64,000 nucleotides of DNA from NCBI GenBank assembly GCA_002729515.1, contig PBYF01000059.1:1-64000 (forward strand). The letters run 5' to 3'. A program made the position numbers and the translations under genes. The notes under the pieces are model-generated. The model ran no database searches, was not told the DNA's origin, and saw only the letters and a list, made by a program, of their open reading frames with translations. Positions 9,332 through 18,147 of the stretch are shown here, one piece after another. This stretch comes from Deltaproteobacteria bacterium (GTDB lineage: Bacteria; Myxococcota_A; UBA9160; SMWR01). Position 1 is the first letter of the stretch. Every line of letters starts with the position of its first letter.

Positions 9332-10485
9332 GGAGACCCGCCAAACGGGACGCAATAGACCTCGCAGTACTCCGCGAAGCACGCGCGGGCGCGCTCCCGC
9401 TCGATGCCGAAGGGGGCGAGATGGTACTCGTGACGTCCGTGCCGCCCCCTGGGATTCTCTTCGATCCACTTCGCCATTCTCGTGCGTGTCTCTGGAGACA
9501 TCGAGATGCCGGCCGCCCCGTAGATGCGCTCCACCTCCCGCAGCGGATCGGCAATGAAGTCCGTGTAGGCAACGTCGATCCACGGCCGCGCCCCGGGTGC
9601 GCGCCGGAAGCGAAGCAACGCCTCGACGTAGTCGCAGAGCAGGCGCAGGATGCTCTCGCCGATTTCGTGGGGATCCACCGCTTCGCTTCGCATCCGGCGC
9701 AGGAATAGCGCGAGGCTGCAATTCGAAGCCAGGATTTCCAGCGGGTCGCGGTGAAACTGCACGAAGTGCGCGTCCGGGTAGACGGCCGCGAGATCCTCGA
9801 GAAACAGCAGGTGGGGCGAGTTCTTGAGCACCCACCGCGCGGGCGGCAGGCGCCACTGCAGGAGCTGGAGTTGGAGCCGGTGATAGACATACGCAGACCG
9901 CATGGCGGCCGCCCGCGCCCACGCGTAGTGGCTCGGCACACGCATGGCGTAGATCTGGTGGGGTGTCCGGCAGGCGTTGCTCAGCAGCCAGTGACACTCG
10001 TCGGGCTCTTCGGCGCCGGTGAGGTGCATGGCGCGCAGCTCTGCCGGAGTGGCTGCGGCCGCAGCGCGCGCTTTCACGATTCTCGGGTCGTCGGCCGCGA
10101 CCCCGAGACCCGGCGGGGGGCACGGGCGTTTCGCCTGCCAACTGATCAGAGAGCGGTTCCCCGGATCCCGGTGCATCAACCAGCCCGCCGCCGTCTGCCC
10201 GGTGCGCGGCAGCGTGGCGATGACGAGCGGCGCCGCGATCACCTCGTTGCGAATCTCTGGATGACGCTCCACCCAGTGCTGGATCTCGAGGCGATTGACC
10301 AGGTGGCCCACCATCTCGCCGTGGACGAGGCGGCGGCCCGCGTCGGGGAGCTCCGCCTCCGTCTCGATCGCACCGAGGAGCACGCCGAGCGCCTCGCGCC
10401 AGTCGTCGCCTCCGAAGTCCTCCAGGCCCGTCAATTTCGCCGCTGCTCGTTCGATCACTGCCGGGTCCAGCAGAGCGTCGCCCAA
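9325..10485 (-). CDS. Sulfotransferase-family protein (PAPS-type)
   Basis: A 386-residue bacterial sulfotransferase-fold protein. The 5'-phosphosulfate loop is IATLPRTGQTAAGWLMH, with the final Thr of the loop kept and Gln in place of the usual Thr. The 3'-phosphate region is FVQFHRDPLEILASNCSL. KNSPHLLFLEDLAAVYPDA between them is typical of the family. The expected reaction is transfer of sulfate from PAPS to an alcohol or amine; the acceptor is unknown. The start is best placed at TTG 10483-10485, with GAGG about 10 bases upstream and immediately after the antiporter stop. Both genes probably form one transcript. Confidence 0.85.
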   Translation of the reverse strand: MGDALLDPAVIERAAAKLTGLEDFGGDDWREALGVLLGAIETEAELPDAGRRLVHGEMVGHLVNRLEIQHWVERHPEIRNEVIAAPLVIATLPRTGQTAAGWLMHRDPGNRSLISWQAKRPCPPPGLGVAADDPRIVKARAAAAATPAELRAMHLTGAEEPDECHWLLSNACRTPHQIYAMRVPSHYAWARAAAMRSAYVYHRLQLQLLQWRLPPARWVLKNSPHLLFLEDLAAVYPDAHFVQFHRDPLEILASNCSLALFLRRMRSEAVDPHEIGESILRLLCDYVEALLRFRRAPGARPWIDVAYTDFIADPLREVERIYGAAGISMSPETRTRMAKWIEENPRGRHGRHEYHLAPFGIERERARACFAEYCEVYCVPFGGSPA

Positions 10486-10486
10486 C

Positions 10487-12364
10487 TCAGGCGACCTCGT
10501 CTTCTTCCCGGTGGGGAACCCAGCCGGCGTCGCGAAGCGCCGCGTGTGCGGCGTCCCGGTCGTCCACGTGCACGGCCACGGAGACGACGTCGCCCTCCTG
10601 CAGTGCGAGCGTTTCACGCATCGGGAAGGTCTTCCCCCCGCGTCGCACCGCGAGGAACACGTGCCGATCTCCTCTGCTATTTTCCGGCCCGGTCTCCGCA
10701 TCCGTGCCGTTCGCATCGCGCGGTGCGTCAGCCACCCGCCAGCACTCGACTTCGATTTCCCCGTGACGTTCGCGCACGTCCCAGCGCTCGACGTCCAGCG
10801 GGCCGCCGAAGAGGACCTCCGCGGCCTCTTCCCTCACGAGTTCCGGCGCGAGACCCTCCTCGGGCCGCGCCACCGCCACGTACCCAGTCGGCACGCCGAA
10901 GCGCTCACGGGCACGGCTCACGAAAACCCCGTTCAACATCTGGTTCGGCGTGAGCCCCACGACGGTCCCCACGGTCTCGATCCGCGCCCGTTGCAGCGTT
11001 CTCTCCTGGAGTGCATTTCCGTAGACGACGGGGAACCCCAGCTCTTCGGCGCGTCGGCAGCTCTGGGGGTTCGAGTCGAGAAATACCACGGGCACATCCC
11101 CGCCGCGAAGCACCTCGCCTAGCAACAACCCCAGACCCTGGGCGCCCAGGATTGCGATGCCGTCGCGCCCGGGCAACCGCTGGCCGAGAAGCCGCGCCAC
11201 CAGACCGGCGGTGAGGCCGGCCAGCAAAACGGTGCACGCGATCACGAGGAAGACGAGTGCTAGCAGCTCGGGGCCGCCCGCGATCTGCGCGCGCTCGAGC
11301 CCGACCGCCGTCACCGAGGCGACCGCGGCGGCGACGATGCCGCGCGGCGCCACCCAGGCAATCAACGTGCGCTCGCGCCAGTCGAGTTCGGAATGTTGCG
11401 TGGAAAGCCAGACCGCAAGCGGTCGCACCAGCAGCACGAGCACTCCCACCACGACAAACCCGCCGCGGCCGAGACTCTTCACATCGTCGATGCGCACGGC
11501 TGCCGCGAGCAGCACGAAGAGCATCCCGATCAACATCACCGTGAGCTGGTCCTTGAACTCGCGGAGGTCGCGGTCGACCGGCGAGCGCAGGTTCCCCACC
11601 ACCACGCCGGCGAGCGTCACGGCCAACAGCCCGCTCTGCTCGAACACCACGTTGCAGCCTTCGAAGAGCACGAGCACCACGGCGAGGACCACGATGTTCT
11701 GCTGCCCCTCGGGCACGAGCCTTTTCACCCGCAGTAGCCAGGCGAGGGCAAAGCCGGTGGTGATGCCCAGTGCCGCACCAAAACCCACCTGGTAGACGAG
11801 CACCGTCGCCCCGCTCGCCAGCGAGTCCACACCCGGTGCCAGAGCCACCTCGAGCAGCAGCACCGCAAGAATCGCCCCGACGGGATCGATCAATACCCCC
11901 TCGGCCTCGAGCACCGTGGCGACGCGCGGCCGCAGGCGCAGCTCTTCGACGAGCGGCCCCACCACGGTGGGGCCTGTCACCACCACCAGACTCCCGAAGA
12001 CGAGCGCGATCATCCACGACCAGTCGAGGGCGAAGTGTGCGGCAAGAGCGCCGCCCAGGAGCGTGACCAGCGCACCGCCCAGCACCAGACGCCGGATCGG
12101 CGCCTGCTCGCGCCGCAGCCGCGAGATCTCGAGGTTGAGGCCCCCCTCGAAGAGAATGACCGCCACCGAGAGCTCGACGATGGTAAAAAGCCCCTCGCCA
12201 AGCGCCTCGGGCGCAACCCACCCGAGGCCGTCGGGTCCCAGACCGGCGCCCACGACGAGCAGGAGAACGATGCCGGGCAGATGCAGATGCCGCGCGGCCG
12301 CCTGGGCCAGCACCCCGGCAGCCAACGCAAGCACGAGCGTCCATGCCGCGTGCGCTTCCGCCAT
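10487..12364 (-). CDS. CPA-type Na+/H+ (or K+/H+) antiporter with TrkA-N domain
   Basis: A 625-residue membrane protein. The first ~400 residues hold about a dozen hydrophobic helices, including LPGIVLLLVVGAGLGPDGLG, VILFEGGLNLE and the ion-site regions VVTGPTVVGPL and EGVLIDPVGAI. The C-terminal part has a Rossmann TrkA-N/RCK-like domain (IAILGAQGLGLLLGEVLRGG, then VVFLDSNPQSC) and an RCK-C-like tail (FPMRETLALQEGDVVSVAV). It would exchange monovalent cations for protons at the inner membrane, gated by a nucleotide-binding domain. Ion specificity is not readable. It is upstream of, and probably co-transcribed with, the sulfotransferase. Confidence 0.92.
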   Translation of the reverse strand: MAEAHAAWTLVLALAAGVLAQAAARHLHLPGIVLLLVVGAGLGPDGLGWVAPEALGEGLFTIVELSVAVILFEGGLNLEISRLRREQAPIRRLVLGGALVTLLGGALAAHFALDWSWMIALVFGSLVVVTGPTVVGPLVEELRLRPRVATVLEAEGVLIDPVGAILAVLLLEVALAPGVDSLASGATVLVYQVGFGAALGITTGFALAWLLRVKRLVPEGQQNIVVLAVVLVLFEGCNVVFEQSGLLAVTLAGVVVGNLRSPVDRDLREFKDQLTVMLIGMLFVLLAAAVRIDDVKSLGRGGFVVVGVLVLLVRPLAVWLSTQHSELDWRERTLIAWVAPRGIVAAAVASVTAVGLERAQIAGGPELLALVFLVIACTVLLAGLTAGLVARLLGQRLPGRDGIAILGAQGLGLLLGEVLRGGDVPVVFLDSNPQSCRRAEELGFPVVYGNALQERTLQRARIETVGTVVGLTPNQMLNGVFVSRARERFGVPTGYVAVARPEEGLAPELVREEAAEVLFGGPLDVERWDVRERHGEIEVECWRVADAPRDANGTDAETGPENSRGDRHVFLAVRRGGKTFPMRETLALQEGDVVSVAVHVDDRDAAHAALRDAGWVPHREEDEVA

Positions 12365-12455
12365 TGCGGACGGAGGCTACCCAATCTGACCCCCCGGGCC
12401 GCGTCCCGGCCGGGGCCCGGCCGCGCCGCATCCCCTAGAATGGACGAGGGGCACC

Positions 12456-13460
12456 GTGACCGAGGGCAACCGCCGCGCCATCCTCGCCGCACTCTTCGCC
12501 AACATCGGTATCGCCCTTGCGAAGCTCGCGGCGTGGCTGGCGACCGGAGCAGCGTCGCTGCTCGCTGAAGCGGTGCACTCGTTCGCAGACGTCACCAACC
12601 AGGCATTGTTGCTGCTGGGCGGAGTACGCGCCGGGCGCGAAGCGACGCCGGAACACCCCTTCGGCTACGGACGCGAGCGGTACTTCTGGGCCTTCGTCGT
12701 GGCGATCGTGCTCTTCCTGCTCGGCGGCCTCTTCGCCATCGCCGGAGGTGTCGAAAAGCTCCGGCATCCCCACGAGTTGGTGGAACCGGGCTGGGCGATC
12801 GGTGTGCTGCTGGTCGGCCTCGTGTTCGAGGGCTTCTCATTCCGGACGGCAATTGTCGAGTCGAACAAGTTGCGTGGCTCGGCGAGCTGGTGGTCGTTCG
12901 TGCGGCGTACCAAGAACCCCGAACTGCCCGTCGTTCTGCTCGAAGATGCGGGTGCTCTGCTCGGGTTGGTCATCGCCCTGGGCGGTGTGCTCCTGGCCGA
13001 CCTGACCGGAAATTCGAGCTGGGACGCGCTCGGAAGCATCGGGATCGGCGTGTTGCTCACCGCGATCTCCATGGTCCTCGCCGTCGAGATGAAGAGCCTG
13101 CTCATCGGGGAGTCCGCGCGGGCAAGGGACCAGTCCGCGATTCGGGACGCGCTTCGAGCGCACCCGCGCGTCACCCGACTGCTCCACATGCGAACGCTCC
13201 ACCTGGGCCCGGAGGAGCTGCTCGTGGCGGCCAAGCTCGAACTCGAGCCGAGCCTCGACTTTGGCGGCGTGGCGCGCGTCCTGAACGAGCTCGAGAGCGC
13301 CGTTCGGGCGCGGCTGCCCAGCGTGGGGATCATGTATCTCGAACCCGACCTCCACGACCCCGGACGGGCACCCCCCTCAGGCCTGGGGCCCATCCCCACC
13401 GGGGGAGATCCACCCAGCGATGGCTCGGTTGACAGCTCCCAGGCCGGGGGCGACCCTTGA
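12456..13460 (+). CDS. Cation diffusion facilitator family transporter
   Basis: A 334-residue divalent metal/proton antiporter. Six transmembrane helices lie in the first ~210 residues. The second contains EAVHSFADVTNQ (metal-binding H-x3-D type), and a later one has EDAGALLGLVIAL. A cytosolic ZT-dimer-like domain follows (HPRVTRLLHMRTLHLGPEELLVAAKLEL). The last ~35 residues are a low-complexity Pro/Gly tail. GTG at 12456 directly starts the conserved N-terminus. The gene diverges from the antiporter across about 90 bp. Specificity (zinc, iron, manganese or other) is not decidable from the motifs. Confidence 0.92.
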   Translation: MTEGNRRAILAALFANIGIALAKLAAWLATGAASLLAEAVHSFADVTNQALLLLGGVRAGREATPEHPFGYGRERYFWAFVVAIVLFLLGGLFAIAGGVEKLRHPHELVEPGWAIGVLLVGLVFEGFSFRTAIVESNKLRGSASWWSFVRRTKNPELPVVLLEDAGALLGLVIALGGVLLADLTGNSSWDALGSIGIGVLLTAISMVLAVEMKSLLIGESARARDQSAIRDALRAHPRVTRLLHMRTLHLGPEELLVAAKLELEPSLDFGGVARVLNELESAVRARLPSVGIMYLEPDLHDPGRAPPSGLGPIPTGGDPPSDGSVDSSQAGGDP

Positions 13461-13588
13461 GGCTCCACTAAAAGTGACCCCGAGTCAGACCTGTGGGTCG
13501 TCCCCCTGAACTACACCGTGCCGAGAGGCGCGGTTCGTGTGATTGTCTGGCGAGCGCGGACGCATCTGGTGCAGGCGGAGGAAAAACG

Positions 13589-14542
13589 TTGAGCGACCGA
13601 GTCTTCCAGGGCACATGGGGAGTAATCCTCGGTGGCTCGAGCGGCTTTGGCCTCGCAACGGCCCATGCACTGGCCGAGCGCGGCATGAACCTATGCCTCG
13701 TGCACCGCGACCGCCGCGCGGCGTTGCGTCGCGTGGAGCCCGACTTCGAAAAGATCCGCGCTTCCGGCGTCCAGCTACTCACCTTCAACGCCGACGCGCT
13801 ATCGGCCGAAAAGCGCGCCGAGATCCTCGACGTGCTGACCGGGGAGATCGGCGACGAACGCGTCCGCTTTCTCCTCCACTCCATCGCGTTCGGCAATCTC
13901 AAACTGATCGCGCCGGAGCAGACCCGACCGAACGCCGGAGGCAAGGGCCGAGCGCAACTCGCCCAGCGTCTCGGCGTCGACGCCGATGAGCTGGGCGCCG
14001 CCATCGACGCGGTCTTCGCGGAAGGTCACTCGGAGCTTCACACCCTCGCCACGCCGCCGGAGTACCCGTCGAAGTCCTTCCTGGACTACGAGGATTTCGC
14101 ACGAACGATCCACTGCATGGGAACGAGCCTGCTCGACTGGACCCAGGACCTGCTCGCGCGACAGCTTTTCGCCGGGGACGCACGAGTCTTCGGTCTGACC
14201 AGCGAGGGAAACACGGTGGCCTGGAAGGGCTACGCGGCCGTGGCCGCCGCCAAGGTGGCGCTCGAGTCCGTAGCCCGTTCCATCGCGGTCGAAATGGCCC
14301 CCCATGGCATCCGCTGCAACGTGATCCAGGCGGGCGTCACCGAGACGCCGGCGCTCGCGGCGATTCCCGGCAGCCACCACCTGAAGGCCCAGGCGCTCTG
14401 CCGCAATCCCTTCGGCAGGCTCACCAGACCCCGGGACGTCGCCGCCGTGATCGCGCTCCTGACCCGGGACGAAGCGGGCTGGATCAACGGCGAAGTGATT
14501 CGCGTCGATGGAGGTGAACACATCTCGGGAGCGACCTCGTGA
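13589..14542 (+). CDS. FabI-like enoyl-ACP reductase (SDR), first gene of lipid operon
   Basis: An SDR of 317 residues. The nucleotide loop is ILGGSSGFGLATAHAL. LLHSIAFGNLKL matches the FabI motif, and the catalytic pair has FabI spacing, Y215-x6-K222, in GYAAVAAAKVALES. IRCNVIQAGVTETPA and VDGG complete the fold. About 40 extra residues sit between the SIAF motif and the active site (LAQRLGVDADELGAAIDAVF), longer than ordinary FabI. It likely reduces trans-2-enoyl thioesters with NAD(P)H, though a 3-ketoacyl or other reductase role is possible. The TTG start at 13589 has GGAGG seven bases upstream. The last codons overlap the next start by four bases. It is the first gene of a ten-gene run. 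Confidence 0.85.
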   Translation: MSDRVFQGTWGVILGGSSGFGLATAHALAERGMNLCLVHRDRRAALRRVEPDFEKIRASGVQLLTFNADALSAEKRAEILDVLTGEIGDERVRFLLHSIAFGNLKLIAPEQTRPNAGGKGRAQLAQRLGVDADELGAAIDAVFAEGHSELHTLATPPEYPSKSFLDYEDFARTIHCMGTSLLDWTQDLLARQLFAGDARVFGLTSEGNTVAWKGYAAVAAAKVALESVARSIAVEMAPHGIRCNVIQAGVTETPALAAIPGSHHLKAQALCRNPFGRLTRPRDVAAVIALLTRDEAGWINGEVIRVDGGEHISGATS

Positions 14543-15534
14543 CGCTTTGGCTGCACTCCCTGGGACACTTCCACCCCGAGAACGAGATCACGAATCGTTT
14601 CCTCGAGGAACTCGACATCGGGACCGACGACGCCTGGATCCTCGAGCGGGTGGGAATTCGCTCTCGCCGCACCGCGCTCGACCTCGGATACATCCGCGAA
14701 ACCCGCAACTGCGACGTGCGCGCAGCGACGGAGGCGAGCAGCATCAGCCTGGCAGAGCAAGGGGCGCAGGCAGCCCGCATGGCGCTCGACCGCGCCGGAC
14801 TCTCGGCCACCGACATCGGCATGGCGATCTTCGGAAGTTCTGCACCCGACTGGGTCTCTCCAGCCGAAGCGTGCAACGTGGCGAGCGCTCTCGACGTGGA
14901 CGTTCCGTCCTTCGACGTGAACTCGGCCTGCACGAGCTTCCTCGCCCAACTCCACCTGCTCTCGCTGATGGATCCGGCAAAGCTGCCGCAGTTCGTGCTC
15001 CTCGTCGGAGCCGACAGCCTGACCAAGACCGTCGACTACAATGACCGTACGGCGGCTGTGCTCTGGGGCGACGGCGCCGCGGCGGCGATCGTTTCGACAC
15101 GCGAACCCGGACGTGCCTGCGTGCTGGGCAGCGACCTCGAATCCCGTCCCACGGCGGGCGATAAAGTCGTCGTGTCCCGCACTGGCTTTTTCGCCCAGGA
15201 GGGGCGCACCGTCCAGAGCTTCGCGATCCGGAAGACACGAGACGGCTTCGAACGCCTGCGCTGCGAGTTGGCTCAGGAGGATCGGCCCCTCCACTTCGTC
15301 GGCCACCAGGCAAATCTCCGCATGCTCGAGACGGTGTGCCGCTATTGCGACATCCCACCGGAGCGACACCACGCCAACGTGGAGTGGTACGGGAATACCG
15401 GTGCCGCCAGCTCGGCCACGGTGATTTCCCAGCGCTGGGGAAAGTGGGAGCCGCACGACGACATCGGAGTGGTGGGCGTCGGTGCCGGACTCACCTGGGC
15501 GGGCTACCTGCTCCGCTTCGGAGGTCCGGCGTGA
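14539..15534 (+). CDS. 3-oxoacyl-ACP synthase III-like protein
   Basis: A thiolase-fold condensing enzyme of 331 residues. The KAS III triad is intact: C131 in NSACTSF, H256 in VGHQANLRMLE and N286 in YGNTGAASS. The N-terminal segment WILERVGIRSRR corresponds to the FabH TRTGIRxRR region with Thr-Arg changed to Glu-Arg. It should catalyse decarboxylative condensation of malonyl-ACP with an acyl starter and so prime the pathway; the starter is unknown. The GTG start overlaps the preceding stop and the stop overlaps the next GTG. In this operon it pairs with a separate KAS I/II gene. Confidence 0.9.
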   Translation: MTLWLHSLGHFHPENEITNRFLEELDIGTDDAWILERVGIRSRRTALDLGYIRETRNCDVRAATEASSISLAEQGAQAARMALDRAGLSATDIGMAIFGSSAPDWVSPAEACNVASALDVDVPSFDVNSACTSFLAQLHLLSLMDPAKLPQFVLLVGADSLTKTVDYNDRTAAVLWGDGAAAAIVSTREPGRACVLGSDLESRPTAGDKVVVSRTGFFAQEGRTVQSFAIRKTRDGFERLRCELAQEDRPLHFVGHQANLRMLETVCRYCDIPPERHHANVEWYGNTGAASSATVISQRWGKWEPHDDIGVVGVGAGLTWAGYLLRFGGPA

Positions 15535-16121
15535 AGTACTCCGATTTCCTCACCGCCGATGGCTTCAACGAGGCGGATCTGCTCGCCTTCGCCCACGGAA
15601 CACTGATCGAAGACGCCCCGGAAGCGTTCGCCGCACGCCTCCCCGCGCCGCCCATGCTGATGCTCGACCGCGTCACGCATATCGAGCGTCGGGGCAATCG
15701 CGGGCGGGTGACGGCCGAGCGCGACGTACGTCTCGACGACTGGTTCTTCCAGTGCCACTTCATCAGCGATCCGGTGCAGCCGGGATGCCTGGGTGTCGAC
15801 GGGGTCTGGCAACTGCTGGGCTTCTACTGCAACTGGGCGGGCGGCCTCGGCGCAGGGCGGGCGCTCGGCTGCGGCGAAATCGAATTCTTCGGCCAGATCC
15901 GCCCTCACGACCAGCTGGTGCGCTACGAAATCGACGTGCGGCGCTACACCGAACTCCCCGAGTCGCGCTCGGCCATCGCGATCGGAGACGCCACGCTGAG
16001 CGTGGACGACGAGCCCATCTACACCATCAAGCGCGCCAAAGTCGGACTCTTCCGCGATCTCGCCTACCGCAACTACCCCCAGCTCTCGGAGAACGCGCGC
16101 GGCGGCAGGCTCGACCGATGA
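15531..16121 (+). CDS. fabA: FabA-like 3-hydroxyacyl-ACP dehydratase/isomerase
   Basis: A hot-dog protein of 196 residues, close to E. coli FabA in motifs. WFFQCHFISDPVQPGCLG carries the catalytic His (H76), and GVDGVWQLLGFY carries the Asp (D90). The 14-residue spacing equals that of FabA H70-D84. GCGEIEFFGQI and KVGLFRD also match. FabA dehydrates 3-hydroxyacyl-ACP and isomerises trans-2 to cis-3 double bonds, so its presence suggests an unsaturated product. Whether isomerase activity is kept cannot be told from sequence. The GTG start overlaps the previous stop (GTGA); the stop overlaps the next ATG. Confidence 0.92.
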   Translation: MKYSDFLTADGFNEADLLAFAHGTLIEDAPEAFAARLPAPPMLMLDRVTHIERRGNRGRVTAERDVRLDDWFFQCHFISDPVQPGCLGVDGVWQLLGFYCNWAGGLGAGRALGCGEIEFFGQIRPHDQLVRYEIDVRRYTELPESRSAIAIGDATLSVDDEPIYTIKRAKVGLFRDLAYRNYPQLSENARGGRLDR

Positions 16122-16570
16122 GCGCGATGCCGACGCCCGAGGAAGTCCTGGCCCGGATTCCGCAACAGGAGCCGTTCCGCTTCATCGACGAGATCCTCTG
16201 CATCGACGAGGAGGAGATCGAGGCCCGCTACACCTGGCGGCCCGACTCCGACTTCTACCGGGGGCACTTCCCGGGCAACCCGGTGACGCCGGGCGTACTG
16301 TTGATCGAGTCCATGGCCCAGGCGGCCGTCGTTGCCCACGGGATCTACCTGCTGAGCCGCGATGGCGGAGATCCGGAAAAACTGGTCACATTCTTTACCG
16401 ATGCCCAGGTCGACTTCAGCGGCGTGGTGAAACCGGGCGACCGCGTGGATATCCGGGGTCAAAAGATCTTCTGGCGCCGGCGCAAGCTTCGCTCGCAGGC
16501 GGAGATGCGCCTCGCGGACGGCACGGTCGTCTGCACCGCCGTGCTTTCGGGGATGGGGGTGGCGCAATGA
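16118..16570 (+). CDS. FabZ-like 3-hydroxyacyl-ACP dehydratase
   Basis: A second, shorter hot-dog dehydratase of 150 residues. The motif GHFPGNPVTPGVLLIESMAQ contains the catalytic His (H50) and Glu (E64), with the usual 14-residue spacing. The N-terminal PFRFIDEI replaces the common PFLLVDRV. Having both a FabA and a FabZ type implies division of labour: FabA for the isomerising step, this one for ordinary dehydration during elongation. It overlaps both neighbours by four bases, so translation is coupled. Confidence 0.9.
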   Translation: MSAMPTPEEVLARIPQQEPFRFIDEILCIDEEEIEARYTWRPDSDFYRGHFPGNPVTPGVLLIESMAQAAVVAHGIYLLSRDGGDPEKLVTFFTDAQVDFSGVVKPGDRVDIRGQKIFWRRRKLRSQAEMRLADGTVVCTAVLSGMGVAQ

Positions 16571-17844
16571 AGCAGCGCGTCGTGATCACCGGTCTCGGCA
16601 TCGTGGCACCGAATGGAAACGGGCTCCACGACTTCGAGATCGCGCTGCGCAAGGGGCGCTCGGGACTGCGGCGTCACCCCGCCATGGAAAAACACGGCTT
16701 CGCCTGCAGGGTGGCCGGTGTTCCCCAGGGTGCGGATGAACTGGCCGAGGCGATGTTCGACAGCGACGAACTCATCGCCATGAACTCGAGTCACCGCTTC
16801 GCTGGGATCGCCGCCGTCGACGCATGGACCGACGCGGGTCTTCCGCGTCCGGCCCGAGACGACGAGACCGTCGACTGGGACAGCGGCGCAATCCTGGGCA
16901 CCGGGATCGGCGGAATGGATACGATCGCGGCACACATCGTGCCGCGGGTGAATAGCAATAGCGTCCGCCGGCTCGGCAGTACCATGGTCGAGCAGGTGAT
17001 GGCGAGCGGAGTCTCCGCACGGATCTCCGGCCTCCTGGCCCTCGGAAACCAGGTGACGACCAATTCGAGCGCGTGCAGCACCGGCACCGAGGCACTCGCC
17101 CTGGGATTCGAGCGAATCCGCCGAGGTGCTGCGAAGCGGATGCTCGTGGGCGGCGCCGAGGGTGCGAGTGAGTACATCTGGGCCGGCTTCGACGCCATGC
17201 GCGTGCTCTGCCGTAGCTTCAACGACGAGCCCGAGAAGGCCTCGCGCCCCATGAGTGCCAGCGCCGGGGGGTTCGTCCCGGCGGCTGGGGCGGGCGCACT
17301 GCTGCTCGAGAGTCTCGAATCCGCCCGTGAACGTGGCGCGCGCATCTACGCCGAAGTGATGGGCACCGCGATCAATTGCGGCGGACAGCGCGGCGGCGGC
17401 AGCATGACGGCACCCAATCCCGAGAGCGTGCGCCGCTGTATCAAGAGCGCACTCGAAGCCGCGGGCGTCCCCGGTGACGAGATGGGCGTCATCAACGGCC
17501 ACCTGACCGCGACCGGTGCGGATCCCTCGGAGGTGCACGCCTGGGCGAACGCCCTGGAGTGTGCTCCCGGAAAACTGCCCCCCATCACCTCGACCAAGAG
17601 CATGATCGGCCACGCGCTCGGGGCAGCGGGCGCCATCGAGTGCGTCGCGACCGTGCTGATGCTCCGCCACGGCTTCGTGCACCCCTCCATCAACTGCGAA
17701 GACCTGCACCCGGAGATAGAGCCGTACGCGGCGTCGGTCCCGCACGAACTGCGCGCGTTTCCGGAACTGCGGTTCGCGATCAAGGCCGGCTTTGGCTTTG
17801 GCGACGTGAACGCCGCGACCGTCCTCCGGAAATGGAATACCTGA
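16567..17844 (+). CDS. 3-oxoacyl-ACP synthase I/II (KAS)
   Basis: A 425-residue elongating condensing enzyme. The Cys-His-His triad is C170 in SSACSTGTE, H312 in NGHLTATGADPSE and H349 in KSMIGHALGAAGA. The 37-residue gap between the histidines equals that of FabF. The first histidine lies in NGHLTATGAD rather than the usual AHGTSTPLND, a shift seen in specialised KAS enzymes. The C-terminus (KAGFGFGDVNAATVL) is FabF-like. It elongates the ACP-bound chain with malonyl units. The ATG overlaps the dehydratase stop by four bases; a 45-bp gap precedes the ACP gene. Confidence 0.93.
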   Translation: MKQRVVITGLGIVAPNGNGLHDFEIALRKGRSGLRRHPAMEKHGFACRVAGVPQGADELAEAMFDSDELIAMNSSHRFAGIAAVDAWTDAGLPRPARDDETVDWDSGAILGTGIGGMDTIAAHIVPRVNSNSVRRLGSTMVEQVMASGVSARISGLLALGNQVTTNSSACSTGTEALALGFERIRRGAAKRMLVGGAEGASEYIWAGFDAMRVLCRSFNDEPEKASRPMSASAGGFVPAAGAGALLLESLESARERGARIYAEVMGTAINCGGQRGGGSMTAPNPESVRRCIKSALEAAGVPGDEMGVINGHLTATGADPSEVHAWANALECAPGKLPPITSTKSMIGHALGAAGAIECVATVLMLRHGFVHPSINCEDLHPEIEPYAASVPHELRAFPELRFAIKAGFGFGDVNAATVLRKWNT

Positions 17845-17889
17845 AACGCTTTCAACTGGCGGCCCAGCCGCGGCATAGAAAGGAACCCA

Positions 17890-18138
17890 ATGGACCGCGA
17901 AGAAGCATTCGCAAAAGTCGTGAAAATCATCACGCCCCACGTGAAAAACCAGGCGGCACTCGAGTCCGCCGACGATGCCACACACATCCTCGACGATCTC
18001 AAGGTGAACTCCGCCCGGCTCGTGGACGTGGTGCTCGCCTTCGAGGACGAGTTCGACATCGAGATCCCGGACGAGGACGTCGACGCAGTGAATACGATTG
18101 GCGATTGCGTGAATCTGGTCCTCGAGAAGACCGGCTGA
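17890..18138 (+). CDS. Acyl carrier protein with Asn-Ser attachment site
   Basis: An 82-residue acidic carrier protein. Helix 2 reads LKVNSARLVDVVLAFEDEF, placing the phosphopantetheine serine at S41. The universal Asp-Ser-Leu is replaced by Asn40-Ser41-Ala42. IEIPDEDVDAVNTIGDCVNLV gives the acidic recognition helix and C-terminal helix, so the fold is intact. The changed site suggests recognition by a dedicated phosphopantetheinyl transferase, and one is encoded two genes downstream. GAAAGGAACCC lies before the ATG. It would carry the growing chain for the operon's condensing enzymes. Confidence 0.92.
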   Translation: MDREEAFAKVVKIITPHVKNQAALESADDATHILDDLKVNSARLVDVVLAFEDEFDIEIPDEDVDAVNTIGDCVNLVLEKTG

Positions 18139-18147
18139 CCCGAGCCC

